Below the pieces are notes generated by a model, which was given only the letters and a program-made list of their open reading frames with translations, did no database searches and was not told the DNA's origin. DNA of 44,426 nt, from positions 1-44,426 of the forward strand of contig JAFAYV010000074.1 of the NCBI GenBank assembly GCA_019240115.1, in the 5' to 3' direction. How positions within the stretch are numbered: position 1 is the first letter of the stretch; each line of letters begins with the position of its first letter. The translations under genes and the position numbers were made by a program. The stretch comes from Solirubrobacterales bacterium (GTDB lineage Bacteria; Actinomycetota; Thermoleophilia; Solirubrobacterales; Solirubrobacteraceae). Below, piece by piece: positions 23,636 through 31,510 of this stretch.

Positions 23636-26600
23636 ATGCAACTCGCGTCATTTTCGACCGGGGAAAACGTGCCCACTCTTAACACCACCCCCGCGGACGG
23701 CGTCACCGTCGCCGCTCGCTCATCAGCTGCGGACGCGGCCTCCTCGAGGCACCCGCGCGCGCTCGGATGGCTGGGGACGACGGCGCTGGCCATGGGCGGC
23801 TCCAACCAGAGCCTGTTCGTCGTCGGCGCGCTGATCGCCACCCAGGGCACCGGCGCGGTGCCGCTGCTCATCGTCGGGCTGCTGCTCGCGTGGGCGGCGG
23901 CGCCCGGGTGGACCGAGCTGATCCTCATGTGGCCCAACCGGGTCGGGGGCATCGCCGCGAGCTGCGCCGAGGCGTTTCGCCCCTACAGCCCGGTGCTCGC
24001 CAACCTCACCGGCGTCTGCTACTGGTGGGGCTGGGTCCCGACCTGTGGGCTGACCGCGATCCTCTCGTCGACCGCGCTGCACGACTGGTACCTGCCGGGC
24101 GTGCCGGTTGCGCTGCTGGCCACCGTGCTCGTGTCGCTGTTCTGCGCGCTGAACCTGTGCGGGATCAAATGGGTCGTGCGGCTCGCGATCCCGGTCGCGT
24201 GCTGCTCGGCGACGCTCGCGCTGCTGTCGGTGCTCGTCCCGCTCATCGCCGGGCACGTCGACTGGCATCGCGCCGCCTCGTGGTCACTGAAGCTGCCGTT
24301 CCACGGAACCTTCGGATGGGTGACGAGCGCGATGGCCGGCCTGTACCTCGTCGGATTCGCCGCGCCCGCGTTCGAGGCGGCCGCCTGCCACGTCGGCGAG
24401 ACCCGCGACCCCGGCCGCAACGTCAAGCGCGCGATGTTCGCCTCGGCGGGCATGTCCTCGATCTATTTCATCGTCATCCCGGTCGTGTGGCTCGGGGTGA
24501 TCGGCGGCGCCGGCCTCGGCGGCAAGCTGACGACGACCCTCGGGCCGACCTACGCACCGCTCCTCGGCGGGGCCGCCAAGGCCGCCGCCGTGTGGTTCAT
24601 GGTCATGAACATGTTCCACGGCACGATGCAGCCGCTCGCCGGCCCCGCGCGCGCTCTCTCCCAGCTGTCCGAGGACGGGCTGCTGCCGCGGGTGCTCAGC
24701 CGCCGCAACCGCAACGACGTGCCGTGGGTGGCGACCGTCCTGACCGCCGCGGTGTCGATCGTCTTCCTGCAGTCGGGCGACCCGCCGTGGGTCATCGCCG
24801 CCGCCAACCTCACCTACCTGATCGCGATCGGGCTGCCGAGCGTCGCCGTCTACCTGCTGCGCCGCAACGCGCCCGACCGGCCTCGCCTCTATCGCGCCCC
24901 CCGCGGCACGATCGTGCTCGGCCTGGGCGCGGCGGGCGCGTGGGGCGTGGCCACCGCGCTCGGGTTCGAGCAGTTCGGGCTGCCGACGGTCCTCGCTGGG
25001 CTCGCGCTCGCCTACGCCGGCTCGACCCTGTACGCCTGGCGCGCATGGCGCGACCGCCGCGCATCCGGGGCGCCCCGGATCGAGCGCTCGCTGCACTTCA
25101 AGCTGACCGGAGCGATGCTCGCGGTCATGGTGCTCGACGGCGTCGGCTACCTGCTCGCGGTCAGCCACGTGTCGAGGACCGATCCGGCGCTGACGACGCT
25201 GCTCGCCGACATCTTCGTCGCCGTCGCGGTCCTGACCATCGTCGTCGGGCTCGTCCTGCCGGGGATGATCGCCCACGCCAGCCGCGAGGTCTCCTCCACC
25301 GTGACCTCGCTCGCCCGCGGCACCGTCGCCGACCTCACCCGGGCGATGGAGGCGCTGAGCTGCGGCAACCTCGACGCCGCTCACGCCCGCATCGACGATC
25401 ATCCGCTGCCGGTGCGCAGCCGCGACGAGGTCGGCCGGATCGCCGAGACCGTGCAGCTGATGCAGAAGGAGATCGCGCGCGCGGTGGCGGCGCTCGACGG
25501 CGCCCGCGAGGGCCTGCGCCGCTCCGAGGCGCGGCTCGAGCGCAACCTGCGCCAGCAGTCGGCGCTCGCCGAGCTCGGCGCTCGGGCGCTCGAGAGCTTG
25601 TCGATCGACACCGTGCTCAAGCAGGCGGTCAGCGCGGTGCACCGCGTGATCGAGGTCGAGGTCGCCGGCATCTTCCAGCGCGAGCCCGAGCGGCCGGTGT
25701 TCCGCCTCCGGGTCCAACAGGGGATGGGACCCGAGTTCGACGGCGCGATTGCGGCCGACAGCGACGCGCTCGAGCGCGCGCTCGACGCGCGCGCGCCGCT
25801 GGCCAGCATCGTCAACCGCCCACTGCTGCCGCGGCGGCTCGATCGCCACCCCCGCAGCCGGCTGATCATGCCGATCCGGGCCGGCGACCGCCCCTGGGGG
25901 GTGATCTCGATGCGCGCGAGGTCCTCGCGCGAGTTCGCCCAGGACGAGCGCGACTTCCTGCACAACGTCGCCAACATCCTGTCGGAGTCGATCCAGCGGA
26001 TCGGCAGCGTCGAGGAGATCCGCTATCAGGCGCTCCATGATCCGCTGACCGGCCTGCCCAACCGGTCGCTGTTCGTCGATCATCTCACGCTCGCAATCGG
26101 CGACACGGCGCGCCACCCGCGCTCGCTCGCGGTGCTCTTTCTCGACGTCGACAACTTCAAGCTGATCAACGACAGCCTCGGGCACAGCATCGGCGACGAC
26201 GTGCTGCGCCAGATCGCGCGGCGGATCGACGGCTGCCTGCGCCCCGGGGACACAGTGGCGCGCTTCGGCGGCGACGAGTTCGTGGTCCTCTGCACCGATC
26301 TGGACTCGCCGGCGGCCGCCGACACGATCGCCGGCCGGCTCGCCGACGCGCTCAGTGAGCCCTTCCGGGTCGGCGACGCCGAGCACCGCGTGGCGGCGAG
26401 CATCGGGATCGCGACGGCGACCGGACCCGAGCGCATCGCCGAGGATCTCATCCGCGAGGCCGACGCGGCGATGTACCAGGCCAAGGCGCGCGGGCGCAAC
26501 CGCCACGAGACCTACGACGCGACGATGCGCGCGAAGGCGAGCAGCCGCCTGCAGATCGCCTCCGACCTCGTCCAGGCGCTCGCCCGCGACGAGCTGCGCG

Positions 26601-27334
26601 TCGAGTATCAGCCGATCGTCGCGCTCGACACCGCGGTCATGCTCGGCACCGAGGCGCTCGTGCGCTGGCGCCATCCGACCCGCGGCGAGATCGGCCCGGC
26701 CGAGTTCATCCCGATCGCCGAGGACACCGGAACGATCGTCGCCATCGGCGAGTTCGTCCTGCGCCACGCCTGCGAGTCCTCGGTCGCCTGGAGCGCCGCG
26801 CATCCCGAGCTCCCGGGGCTGCCGGTCTCGGTCAACGTGTCTCTGCGCCAGGTGCGCCATCCAGGCCTGCCCGAGCTCGTCGCCGACGTGCTCGCGAGCA
26901 CCGGACTCGAGCCCGAGCGGCTGCACCTCGAGATCACCGAGTCGGTGCTCATGGAGGAGACCGAAACCTCGATGCACTGCCTGCACGCGCTCAAGGACCT
27001 CGGCATCACCCTCGTGCTCGACGACTTCGGCACCGGCTACTCGTCGCTGGCCTACGTCCGTCGCTTCCCGATCGACGTGATCAAGATCGACCGCAGCTTC
27101 GTCGCCGACCTCGAGTCCGACGGCGAGGGCGTGACGATCATCCAGGCGATCCTCAACATGGCCCGCGGCCTGCGCCTCGACGTCATCGCCGAGGGCGTCG
27201 AGAACGCCGCCCAGGCCGAGTTGCTACAGGACCTCGGCTGCCGCATGGCCCAGGGGTGGCACTACGCCGCGGGCATGGACGGCGCCGCGGTGCAGGAGCT
27301 CCAGGGACGGGCGCTCGTCTCGGTCGCGGCGTAA
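23636..27334 (+). CDS. APC-type permease fused to HAMP-GAF-GGDEF-EAL (cyclic-di-GMP transceptor)
   Basis: A single frame of about 1,232 residues. Residues ~41-480 form an APC-superfamily amino-acid permease (about 12 helices; WPNRVGGIAASCAEAF, FAAPAFEAAACHVGETRDP, MNMFHGTMQPLAGPARALSQ). Two further helices (~485-560) lead to a HAMP-like segment ending RSRDEVGRIAETVQLMQKEI, a coiled coil, a GAF domain (~635-790), GGDEF (~796-960) and EAL (~965-1220). GGDEF 878-882 is intact, with inhibitory site RPGD at 869-872. EAL 1006-1008, NVS, EITES, DDFGTGYSS (1129 on), VIKIDRSF and AEGVEN are all present, so both cyclase and phosphodiesterase look active. GTG at 23669 is an alternative start. Predicted role: a membrane transporter or receptor for an amine or amino acid that tunes cyclic-di-GMP. 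Confidence 0.93.
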   Translation: MQLASFSTGENVPTLNTTPADGVTVAARSSAADAASSRHPRALGWLGTTALAMGGSNQSLFVVGALIATQGTGAVPLLIVGLLLAWAAAPGWTELILMWPNRVGGIAASCAEAFRPYSPVLANLTGVCYWWGWVPTCGLTAILSSTALHDWYLPGVPVALLATVLVSLFCALNLCGIKWVVRLAIPVACCSATLALLSVLVPLIAGHVDWHRAASWSLKLPFHGTFGWVTSAMAGLYLVGFAAPAFEAAACHVGETRDPGRNVKRAMFASAGMSSIYFIVIPVVWLGVIGGAGLGGKLTTTLGPTYAPLLGGAAKAAAVWFMVMNMFHGTMQPLAGPARALSQLSEDGLLPRVLSRRNRNDVPWVATVLTAAVSIVFLQSGDPPWVIAAANLTYLIAIGLPSVAVYLLRRNAPDRPRLYRAPRGTIVLGLGAAGAWGVATALGFEQFGLPTVLAGLALAYAGSTLYAWRAWRDRRASGAPRIERSLHFKLTGAMLAVMVLDGVGYLLAVSHVSRTDPALTTLLADIFVAVAVLTIVVGLVLPGMIAHASREVSSTVTSLARGTVADLTRAMEALSCGNLDAAHARIDDHPLPVRSRDEVGRIAETVQLMQKEIARAVAALDGAREGLRRSEARLERNLRQQSALAELGARALESLSIDTVLKQAVSAVHRVIEVEVAGIFQREPERPVFRLRVQQGMGPEFDGAIAADSDALERALDARAPLASIVNRPLLPRRLDRHPRSRLIMPIRAGDRPWGVISMRARSSREFAQDERDFLHNVANILSESIQRIGSVEEIRYQALHDPLTGLPNRSLFVDHLTLAIGDTARHPRSLAVLFLDVDNFKLINDSLGHSIGDDVLRQIARRIDGCLRPGDTVARFGGDEFVVLCTDLDSPAAADTIAGRLADALSEPFRVGDAEHRVAASIGIATATGPERIAEDLIREADAAMYQAKARGRNRHETYDATMRAKASSRLQIASDLVQALARDELRVEYQPIVALDTAVMLGTEALVRWRHPTRGEIGPAEFIPIAEDTGTIVAIGEFVLRHACESSVAWSAAHPELPGLPVSVNVSLRQVRHPGLPELVADVLASTGLEPERLHLEITESVLMEETETSMHCLHALKDLGITLVLDDFGTGYSSLAYVRRFPIDVIKIDRSFVADLESDGEGVTIIQAILNMARGLRLDVIAEGVENAAQAELLQDLGCRMAQGWHYAAGMDGAAVQELQGRALVSVAA

Positions 27335-27356
27335 CCGCCAGAGGCGCGGCCGTCGC

Positions 27357-28157
27357 TCAGGGGGCGCCGACCCGTGTCATCGTCCGCGCGCCGCACCGCG
27401 CTCCGAGCTCGGCGGCTGCGGCGGGGTGCGATCCGCGCGCGAGCCCGAAGGTGAATCCCGCCGCGAACGCGTCTCCGGCGCCGTAGCTGTCGCGTGCCGG
27501 GCCTGGGAGCGGCGCCGCGCGCCATCGCCCCGACCCCGCCGCGCCGGACCAGTGCCCGCCCTCGCCGCCCTCGGTCACGACCGTCAGCGCCGCGTGGTCG
27601 TGCCACGCCGCGGCGAGCCCGCGCTCGTCGGCGTCGCCGGCGGAGAGAATGAGCGCGTCGACGACGAGATCGGCCGCGGGGGCGCCCGCGCGGGGGGTGA
27701 CGGTCAGCGTGCGCGTCCGTCGCGCCCGCCGCTGGGCCTCGGGGTCGCCGGCGGTCAGGTAGACGCCGTCGGCGTCGGCGAGGACCTCCCACGGCAGTGG
27801 GTCCACGCCGGCGGGAGCGAGCCGCTCGCCGACGGTGACGATCGTGCGCTCGTTGGAGTCGTCGAGCAGCGTGAAGACGTGACGGGTGGGGGCGTGTGGC
27901 CTGACGGCGGGGTGGACGGTGATGCCGCGCTCGCCCAGCTCCCCGAGCGCGCGCCGGCCGCGCTCGTCGTCGCCGAGCGCGCACAGGAAGTCGACCTCGG
28001 CGCCGAGCTCGGCGAGCACCGCGGCGGCGACGACCGCGCCGCCGCCGGCGTGCTCGAACACCGGCGCGCCCTCGACGAGGCCGCCGGGCGGGGGCAGGCT
28101 CTGCACGCGCACGAACTCCACCCACTCGACATGGCCGACGACGGCGACGCGGATCAT
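27357..28157 (-). CDS. PfkB-family carbohydrate kinase
   Basis: A 266-residue ribokinase-fold sugar kinase. The N-terminal strand IRVAVVGHVEWVEFV leads to VFEHAGGGAVVAAAVLAELGAEV with the substrate-loop glycines, then FLCALGDDERG. The C-terminal signature DSYGAGDAFAAGFTFGLAR carries the anion-hole GAGD and the catalytic Asp. It phosphorylates a sugar or nucleoside with ATP; the subfamily is unclear, and at 266 residues it is shorter than the usual ~300. TAGGTT lies 7 nt before the ATG, indicating a leaderless mRNA. It is convergent with the cyclic-di-GMP transceptor gene, 22 nt apart. Confidence 0.87.
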   Translation of the reverse strand: MIRVAVVGHVEWVEFVRVQSLPPPGGLVEGAPVFEHAGGGAVVAAAVLAELGAEVDFLCALGDDERGRRALGELGERGITVHPAVRPHAPTRHVFTLLDDSNERTIVTVGERLAPAGVDPLPWEVLADADGVYLTAGDPEAQRRARRTRTLTVTPRAGAPAADLVVDALILSAGDADERGLAAAWHDHAALTVVTEGGEGGHWSGAAGSGRWRAAPLPGPARDSYGAGDAFAAGFTFGLARGSHPAAAAELGARCGARTMTRVGAP

Positions 28158-28164
28158 GGCGGGG

Positions 28165-28170
28165 AACCTA
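28165..28170 (-). promoter_or_regulatory. -10 element of the pfkB-family gene
   Basis: TAGGTT on the minus strand, 7 nt before ATG 28157; no Shine-Dalgarno intervenes. Confidence 0.45.
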
Positions 28171-28189
28171 GCGGGGGTGCACCGCAGCG

Positions 28190-28340
28190 GTGAGACGTGG
28201 CGGGTGCATCGCCTCCCGCCAATCCGGTCATGTCACGCGCGCGCAGCTGCGCGCCGCCGAGCTGAGCCTCAGCGCCATCCACCGCCGCGTCCAGCGCGGC
28301 AGAAGGGTCCACGTGGTCGTCGCCGGCGGCGTCTCGACGA
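28190..28340 (+). pseudogene. Remnant of AbiEi-antitoxin-like/DUF559-type gene (N-terminal HTH)
   Basis: The frame from GTG 28190 reads CIASRQSGHVTRAQLRAAEL, then SLSAIHRRVQRGRRVHVVV. This matches the N-terminal helix-turn-helix of AbiEi_4/DUF559 proteins (A-R-Q-x-G-x-V-T-R-x-Q-L, then S-x-x-A-I-x-R-R-V-x-x-G-R). After about 50 residues the similarity ends where a R-G-V-Y-A-V strand is expected, and the frame runs antisense into the neighbouring MpaB-like gene. It is a decayed or truncated copy; intact relatives have about 200-300 residues. Recognition is by motif memory only. Confidence 0.5.
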
Positions 28341-28415
28341 GGGCTGATCGTCGAGGGCTTTCGCTTCACTCGCCGCGCTCCTCGCCGCCGCGCTCGCCCG
28401 TCGCGCGCCCCGCGC

Positions 28416-29252
28416 TCAGGCGGCCGCGCGGGCGGCGGGGACCTCGCGCAGCTGGGCGGGCAGCAGCGGCATGAGCCCACGCCGCACCGGAATTGCGCCG
28501 GCGCGGACCATCGCCTTGCGCAGCACCGCCGGCGGCACCGGCAGGAAGCCGTACTGCGCGCGGATCTGGTCGGGCAGCAGCGCGATCGTGATGAAGTTGA
28601 CCGTCTCGAGCAGGGGGCGGCGCCGGCCGGGGACCGGGGGCGCGAGCACGATCTCCTTGGCTCGCCGCCGCGCCCAGTCGCCGACGTGCAGCCGGCCGCT
28701 GTCGAGCATCGTCTCGCCGTACTCGCGCAGTCCGGCGGCCGAGTCGGGCATCTCGCCGGCCCGCAGCCCGAACAGCGTGCCGACGAGCTTGTAGTCCTCC
28801 CACAGCGCCGCTCGCTCGGGTGAGCGCAGGGCGCCGACGTAGGTCGTGTAGACGACGATCGCCGAGTCGACGAGCGTGTAGAGGATCCACATCAGCAGCT
28901 CGGGATCGTCGGCGCGATACGGCGTCCCCGCCGGGAAGACGCCGACGTCCCGCGGCAGGCGTCCCCTGACCCGCGTGTGCATCGCGCGCACGCGGCGGGT
29001 GAGCCGGTCGGCCTCGCTGCGCGGGCCGAAGCTGATCGCGCTCATCACCTCGGCGGTCCGCGCCAGGCGCACGTACGGATCGTCAAGCGCATCGGAATGG
29101 GCGAGCAGCCCCGAGACCGCGAGCGGATGAGCGGCCTGCATGAGCAGCGCGCGCGGCCCCGACAGGGCGACGGCGCGCTCGCGCATGACCCGGCGGATCA
29201 TCGAGCGGTCGGTGAAGTAGCCGTGTGGCGACGAGGTGACGAGCGCGGTCAT
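28416..29252 (-). CDS. MpaB/rubber-oxygenase-like (DUF2236) protein
   Basis: A 278-residue protein of the DUF2236 family, whose characterised members are the haem-dependent latex-clearing protein Lcp and the fungal oxygenase MpaB. Visible hallmarks: MIRRVMRERAVALSGPRALL, QAAHPLAVSGLLAHSDA with the conserved His and Ser, LARTAEVMSAISFG, and AMHTRVRG followed by YRADDPELLMWILYTLVDS. Haem binding and an oxidative C-C cleavage role are therefore possible but untested. It has no signal peptide. It lies 10 nt downstream of, and in the same direction as, an EntS-like MFS exporter gene, so the two form an operon. Confidence 0.85.
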   Translation of the reverse strand: MTALVTSSPHGYFTDRSMIRRVMRERAVALSGPRALLMQAAHPLAVSGLLAHSDALDDPYVRLARTAEVMSAISFGPRSEADRLTRRVRAMHTRVRGRLPRDVGVFPAGTPYRADDPELLMWILYTLVDSAIVVYTTYVGALRSPERAALWEDYKLVGTLFGLRAGEMPDSAAGLREYGETMLDSGRLHVGDWARRRAKEIVLAPPVPGRRRPLLETVNFITIALLPDQIRAQYGFLPVPPAVLRKAMVRAGAIPVRRGLMPLLPAQLREVPAARAAA

Positions 29253-29262
29253 GACGCCTTGT

Positions 29263-30534
29263 TCAGCTTACCGACACGGCCTGTTCGGCCTCGGTCAGCC
29301 AGTCCTCGGTGTCGTAGCGCCCGAGCTCGGGGAACGCGGCGACGATCGCCGCCACGCCGGCGAGGCACAGCAGCCCGCCCGAGACGACCGACAGGCGAGC
29401 CCCGCTGGCCCCGGCGACCGACCCGGATTCGATGTCGCCGATTCGCGGGCCGCCCGAGACCACGAGCGAGTACACCGCCGACATCCGGCCGCGCATGCGG
29501 TCGGGGGTCACCGACTGGTTGATCGTGGTGCGGCACACCGCGCTGACCGAATCGGCGGCTCCGGCGACCGCGAGCAGCAGCGCCGCCGCCACGATCGAGC
29601 CGGTGAGGCCCGCCGCGGCCACCGCGGCGCCCCACACGATCACCGCCCAGATGACGATCAGCCCGAGCCGGCGCGCGTGGCGGATCCACCCCGTCAGCAG
29701 CGCCGAGACGGTGGCGCCGGCCGCGACCGACGCGTACAGCGCGCCCGTTCCACCGGCCCCGGCATGAAAGACGCTGACCGCGAGCACCGCGAACAACGCG
29801 CGGGGCATGCCGAAGATCATCGCCGCCAGGTCGATCGCGAACGAGCCGACGAGCGCCCGGTTGCCCCGCACGTAGCGCAGCCCTTCGCCGATCGAGCGCA
29901 CGACGCCCTGGACCTCGCCGCCGGCCGCCGCCGGCGGCTGCGGCGCGATCAGCAGCGAGGTGCCGACGACGGCCAGGCAGCCGATCGCGTTGATCGCGTA
30001 CGCGGCCTGGACCCCGAGAAGGCCGATGAGCACGCCCCCGAGTCCCGGTCCGACGACCATCGCCAGCGTCGACAGCCCGTAGCCGACCGCGAGCGCCGGG
30101 GCGAGCGAGGCGCGGGGAACGAGGTTCGGGATCATCGCCGACTGGGCGACGCTCTGCAGCGCGTTGAAGCCCGCCAGCAACCCTCCGAGCGCGTACAGCA
30201 GGACCACCGGCGGGTGCCCCGCGAGCGCCGCGACGGCCAGTCCGCCGGCCATCGCGAAGACGCCGATCTGGTCGAGGACGAGCAGGCGCCGGCGGTCCAC
30301 GCGGTCGGCGATGGCGCCGCCGACGAGCGCCATCGCGATCAGCGGCCCGAGCTCGACCGCACCGAGCAGCCCGACGAGGAACGCCGAGTGCGTCGTGACG
30401 TAGAGCTGGTAGGGCAGCGCGACGAGCGTCGCCTGGGTGCCGAGGCCCGAGACGAAGTCGCCGCCGACCACGAGGCGCAGGTCCCGGCTGTCGCGAAACG
30501 GCGACAGGTCGGGGAGCAGGCGCGGGCGGATCAC
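29263..30534 (-). CDS. MFS transporter (EntS/MFS_3-like exporter)
   Basis: A 423-residue, 12-helix MFS protein. The start PFRDSRDLRLVVGGDFVSGLG, the loop GGAIADRVDRRRLLVL and the second-half signature TTINQSVTPDRMRGRMSAVY are typical of the MFS_3/EntS branch (enterobactin exporter, macrolide efflux and related). The export substrate is unknown. GTG 30534 is preceded by TAACCT and exactly 6 nt, indicating a leaderless transcript for this operon, which continues into the MpaB-like gene. A linked oxygenase and exporter could modify and expel a hydrophobic compound; this is conjecture from adjacency. Confidence 0.87.
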   Translation of the reverse strand: MIRPRLLPDLSPFRDSRDLRLVVGGDFVSGLGTQATLVALPYQLYVTTHSAFLVGLLGAVELGPLIAMALVGGAIADRVDRRRLLVLDQIGVFAMAGGLAVAALAGHPPVVLLYALGGLLAGFNALQSVAQSAMIPNLVPRASLAPALAVGYGLSTLAMVVGPGLGGVLIGLLGVQAAYAINAIGCLAVVGTSLLIAPQPPAAAGGEVQGVVRSIGEGLRYVRGNRALVGSFAIDLAAMIFGMPRALFAVLAVSVFHAGAGGTGALYASVAAGATVSALLTGWIRHARRLGLIVIWAVIVWGAAVAAAGLTGSIVAAALLLAVAGAADSVSAVCRTTINQSVTPDRMRGRMSAVYSLVVSGGPRIGDIESGSVAGASGARLSVVSGGLLCLAGVAAIVAAFPELGRYDTEDWLTEAEQAVSVS

Positions 30535-30540
30535 GTCCCG

Positions 30541-30546
30541 AGGTTA
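30541..30546 (-). promoter_or_regulatory. -10 element of the MFS-MpaB operon
   Basis: TAACCT on the minus strand lies 6 nt before GTG 30534. Confidence 0.45.
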
Positions 30547-30593
30547 GTGGCGCTCCCGTGACCGGCGGCTGCGACGGCGGCCGATGAGCGCCG

Positions 30594-30677
30594 GGCCGCC
30601 GATGCCCCGACGTCAGCCTCGGCAGTCAAGCCGAGGTGAGGGCGGCCGCCGATGCCCCGAGGTCAGCCTCGGCAGTC
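30594..30677. repeat. 34-bp direct repeat at the mazF 3' end
   Basis: Copies at 30594-30627 and 30644-30677 (period 50 bp) begin GGCCGCCGATGCCCCGA and end CAGCCTCGGCAGTC, with one mismatch. The right copy includes the mazF stop codon; the left copy lies beyond the gene. Confidence 0.9.
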
Positions 30678-30992
30678 GACGGCGATAGCCAAGGCGTCGC
30701 AGATCTCGCGCAGCCGCGCGTCGGCGAGCCGGCCGAGCCGCTCGACGAGGACCGCGAGCGAGACGCTCTCGACCGAGTCCAGGTTGACCGCGCATCGCCG
30801 GGGAATCGGATCGTCGCCGGGTTCGAGCACGACCTCGCTGGGCAGCGATCGGATCCGCGTGGTGCACGGCGCGACGAGTGCTCGACGAAGCCGCGGGATC
30901 GCCGCGTCGCGAGACAGCACGACGACCGGACGTCGGCCGATCTCGGCCAGCTCGGACCACCACACCTCGCCTCGGGCCGGCGACCAGGTCAA
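30663..30992 (-). CDS. mazF: MazF/PemK-family mRNA interferase toxin
   Basis: A 109-residue type II toxin. MazF hallmarks: RGEVWWSEL at the N-terminus, [11 protein letters not shown], the strand [16 protein letters not shown] with the catalytic-region Thr and Arg, and [20 protein letters not shown]. It would cleave mRNA at short sequence motifs when freed from its antitoxin. The start is TTG 30992, overlapping the antitoxin stop as TTGA; the longer frame from 31034 would lie inside the antitoxin gene. The antitoxin precedes it in the same operon. Its 3' end is part of a 34-bp direct repeat. It appears intact. Confidence 0.88.
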   Translation of the reverse strand: MTWSPARGEVWWSELAEIGRRPVVVLSRDAAIPRLRRALVAPCTTRIRSLPSEVVLEPGDDPIPRRCAVNLDSVESVSLAVLVERLGRLADARLREICDALAIAVDCRG

Positions 30993-31225
30993 GAGGCGCC
31001 AGCCGCTTCTCGAAACGACGCCAGATCGCCCCACGCATCCGGCTCTGAGAGGGGATGCTCGTCATAGGCGGCGTAGCTCGCGTCCACCTCGGCGGCGCGC
31101 TCGCGCGCGAGCAGCGCGCTCAGCGCCTCATCGATGAGCGCGGCGTCCGTGACGGTGGAGCGGGCTCGCCGGGCGCTCGCGAGAAGGTCCGCATCGACGG
31201 TCGTGCTCAGGCGTGTGCGAGCCAT
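30989..31225 (-). CDS. MazE-like antitoxin (ribbon-helix-helix type)
   Basis: A 78-residue antitoxin. The N-terminus [20 protein letters not shown] is a short beta strand followed by helices, as in ribbon-helix-helix DNA-binding domains. The acidic C-terminal half ([20 protein letters not shown]) would wrap the toxin. It overlaps mazF by 4 nt (TTGA), and the pair should be autoregulated. The ATG is preceded by CATACT and exactly 6 nt, so the mRNA is probably leaderless. Confidence 0.85.
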   Translation of the reverse strand: MARTRLSTTVDADLLASARRARSTVTDAALIDEALSALLARERAAEVDASYAAYDEHPLSEPDAWGDLASFREAAGAS

Positions 31226-31231
31226 GCCACA

Positions 31232-31237
31232 AGTATG
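31232..31237 (-). promoter_or_regulatory. -10 element of the toxin-antitoxin operon
   Basis: CATACT on the minus strand, 6 nt before antitoxin ATG 31225, identical in sequence and spacing to the element before the VOC gene at 7390. Confidence 0.55.
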
Positions 31238-31268
31238 CCACGACGAACGCACCCTCCCTCCCTGCGGC

Positions 31269-31287
31269 GATGGCGCAAGCCGCCATC
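31269..31287. repeat. Inverted repeat upstream of the antitoxin promoter
   Basis: GATGGCG-CAAGC-CGCCATC has perfect 7-bp arms and a 5-nt loop, about 32 bp upstream of the antitoxin -10. It could be a hairpin or a binding site; the role is unknown. Confidence 0.4.
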
Positions 31288-31350
31288 CGACGCCCATGGA
31301 TATCTCGACGACAGCACCACCGAGGAGATGACCGACGAGGTCGATGAGCA

Positions 31351-31420
31351 CGACTTTGCTGCGGGCGCCGGCCAGAACCTCCATCACGACCGGCTCGGTG
31401 ACGCTCGCGCGGGCGACCGT
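31351..31420 (-). pseudogene. VapC-like PIN-domain fragment
   Basis: On the minus strand a short frame reads [21 protein letters not shown], which matches the [14 protein letters not shown] segment carrying the second acidic residue of VapC PIN-domain toxins. The flanking residues show neither the N-terminal D-T-S-x-W motif nor the later PIN acidic motifs. It looks like about 20 codons left over from a VapC gene between the MazF operon and the sigma factor. The match is short. Confidence 0.4.
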
Positions 31421-31475
31421 CCTCGATCTCGGGCGATCGCCCGCCACCACGGCGTCAGACGTCCATCGGGGGGCT

Positions 31476-31501
31476 GATTCCGGCGTGACCAGATGGGGTA
31501 T
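31476..31501 (+). promoter_or_regulatory. SigB-type promoter of the first sigma gene
   Basis: GATT (31476-31479), a 16-nt spacer and GGGTAT (31496-31501) match the general-stress promoter pattern G-N-T-T/GGGTA(T/C) used by SigB-like factors. ATG 31511 follows 9 nt later. Autoactivation of the sigma gene is implied. Confidence 0.6.
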
Positions 31502-31510
31502 GGCGAACCC

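Noticed and set aside
23606-23650. Possible cyclic-di-GMP riboswitch upstream of the GGDEF-EAL gene (CCGGT..ACCGG stem with an AAAGC stretch)
   Set aside because: Only a weak stem and partial resemblance to the 3' part of GEMM-I; the 5' half and the conserved core are missing.
24284-26986. 900-codon minus-strand frame opposite the permease-GGDEF-EAL gene
   Set aside because: Composition-driven antisense shadow, Arg/Asp/Gly-rich, with no domain pattern.
31493-31510. ATG 31493 as the sigma-factor start
   Set aside because: It lies 3 nt upstream of the GGGTAT -10 element, so it would not be on the predicted transcript; ATG 31511 fits.
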